Origin: an uncultured Clostridia bacterium
GTDB taxonomy: Bacteria; Bacillota; Clostridia; TANB77; CAG-465
Assembly: GCA_947628575.1 (NCBI GenBank)
Contig: CANRAK010000080.1
Coordinates: 1 to 5,202, forward strand
Length of the DNA stretch: 5,202 bases
Reading direction: 5' to 3'
The translations under genes and the position numbers were made by a program. This document shows, one piece after another, positions 4,978 to 5,202 of this stretch (its first letter is position 1; the number at the start of each line of letters is the position of its first letter). The notes under the pieces are model-generated. The model saw nothing but the letters and a program-made list of their open reading frames with translations. It was not told the origin of the DNA and did not search any database.

Positions 4978-5202
4978 TTATGCTCCCGCAGTACCTGTTG
5001 GACCTTGAGGAATTGTTAAATTTAGTACAAAATCAGGAGCTGTACCTGTTATAGTAGCGGCTGCATCAGTACCTGGTGCACCAGTTGTAACAGTTCCTAT
5101 TGTTAATGTAGGGGTAGGAGCATCAGCACCAGCAGCTCCATCAGCACCCGCTGCACCAGTTGCACCAGTTGCACCAGTTGCACCTGTAGGTCCAGTAACA
5201 CC
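4978..5202 (-). CDS. Collagen-like Gly-X-Y repeat protein, C-terminal part only (possible spore-surface protein)
   Basis: The gene is read into the window from the right edge, so its start is missing; 74 codons and the stop TAA (4978-4980) are visible. The fragment opens with collagen triplets (GVTGPTGATGATGATGAAG) of the GPT/GAT type seen in BclA-like exosporium glycoproteins, where the threonines can be glycosylated. The triplets continue to GAD near residue 27. A non-collagen stretch of about 40 residues follows, with LTIGTVTTGAPGTDA and FVLNLTIPQGPTG, and the protein ends with GTAGA. Short modules of this form, between triplet blocks, occur in collagen-like surface proteins and phage tail fibres of Clostridia. 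There is no sortase motif, membrane anchor or globular BclA C-terminal domain. The hairpin just after the stop indicates that this is the natural end. Spore-coat or exosporium location is inferred; a phage fibre is less likely because no phage genes are near. Confidence 0.82.
   Translation of the reverse strand, partial: GVTGPTGATGATGATGAAGADGAAGADAPTPTLTIGTVTTGAPGTDAAATITGTAPDFVLNLTIPQGPTGTAGA
5152..5187 (-). repeat. 9-base tandem repeat encoding GAT triplets
   Basis: Three exact copies of TGCACCAGT (5152-5178) and a fourth with one change (TGCACCTGT, 5179-5187) lie in tandem. On the coding strand each encodes a Thr-Gly-Ala phase of the collagen triplets. Gain or loss of a unit keeps the reading frame and would only alter the length of the collagen stalk. 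Confidence 0.85.

Overview
The window is low-GC DNA (roughly 30 % G+C by eye) from an anaerobic, probably spore-forming member of the Clostridia. Three things point there: AT-rich codon use with strong AGGAGG-type ribosome binding sites, a ferredoxin-dependent 2-oxoacid oxidoreductase operon, and a collagen-like Gly-X-Y protein of the kind found on clostridial spore surfaces. I cannot place it more finely than class from sequence alone.

Left part, + strand. Positions 1-465 are the 3' end of a Y-family (DinB/UmuC-like) translesion DNA polymerase, cut by the window edge. A good sigma-A promoter (477-505) then drives a 43-codon ORF (541-672) in which 12 of the 19 codons from 9 to 27 are Phe or Tyr. 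About 70 bases further on, an intrinsic-terminator hairpin (743-774) abuts the ribosome binding site of a type I-beta DAHP synthase gene (794-1810), the entry enzyme of Phe, Tyr and Trp biosynthesis. A Phe/Tyr-rich ORF, then a terminator, then a Phe/Tyr pathway gene is the layout of a ribosome-mediated attenuator. This is the most interesting signal in the window. It would be notable because such control in Firmicutes is usually by T-box or TRAP, and no T-box is visible here.

Middle part, - strand. Positions 4834 down to 1842 hold a compact four-gene operon for the four-subunit pyruvate:ferredoxin oxidoreductase, in the order gamma, delta, alpha, beta. It has its own promoter (4864-4892) and ends at a strong hairpin terminator (1809-1836) shared with the convergent DAHP synthase gene.

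Right edge, - strand. Positions 4978-5202 are the C-terminal 74 codons of a collagen-like protein, followed by its own terminator (4937-4965). Its start lies outside the window. The protein ends soon after a short non-collagen module rather than in a globular BclA-type domain.

Functionally, the pyruvate oxidoreductase supplies acetyl-CoA and reduced ferredoxin (or, reversed, pyruvate), and DAHP synthase draws PEP into aromatic synthesis. The genes are in separate transcription units on opposite strands, so any link is metabolic rather than operonic.
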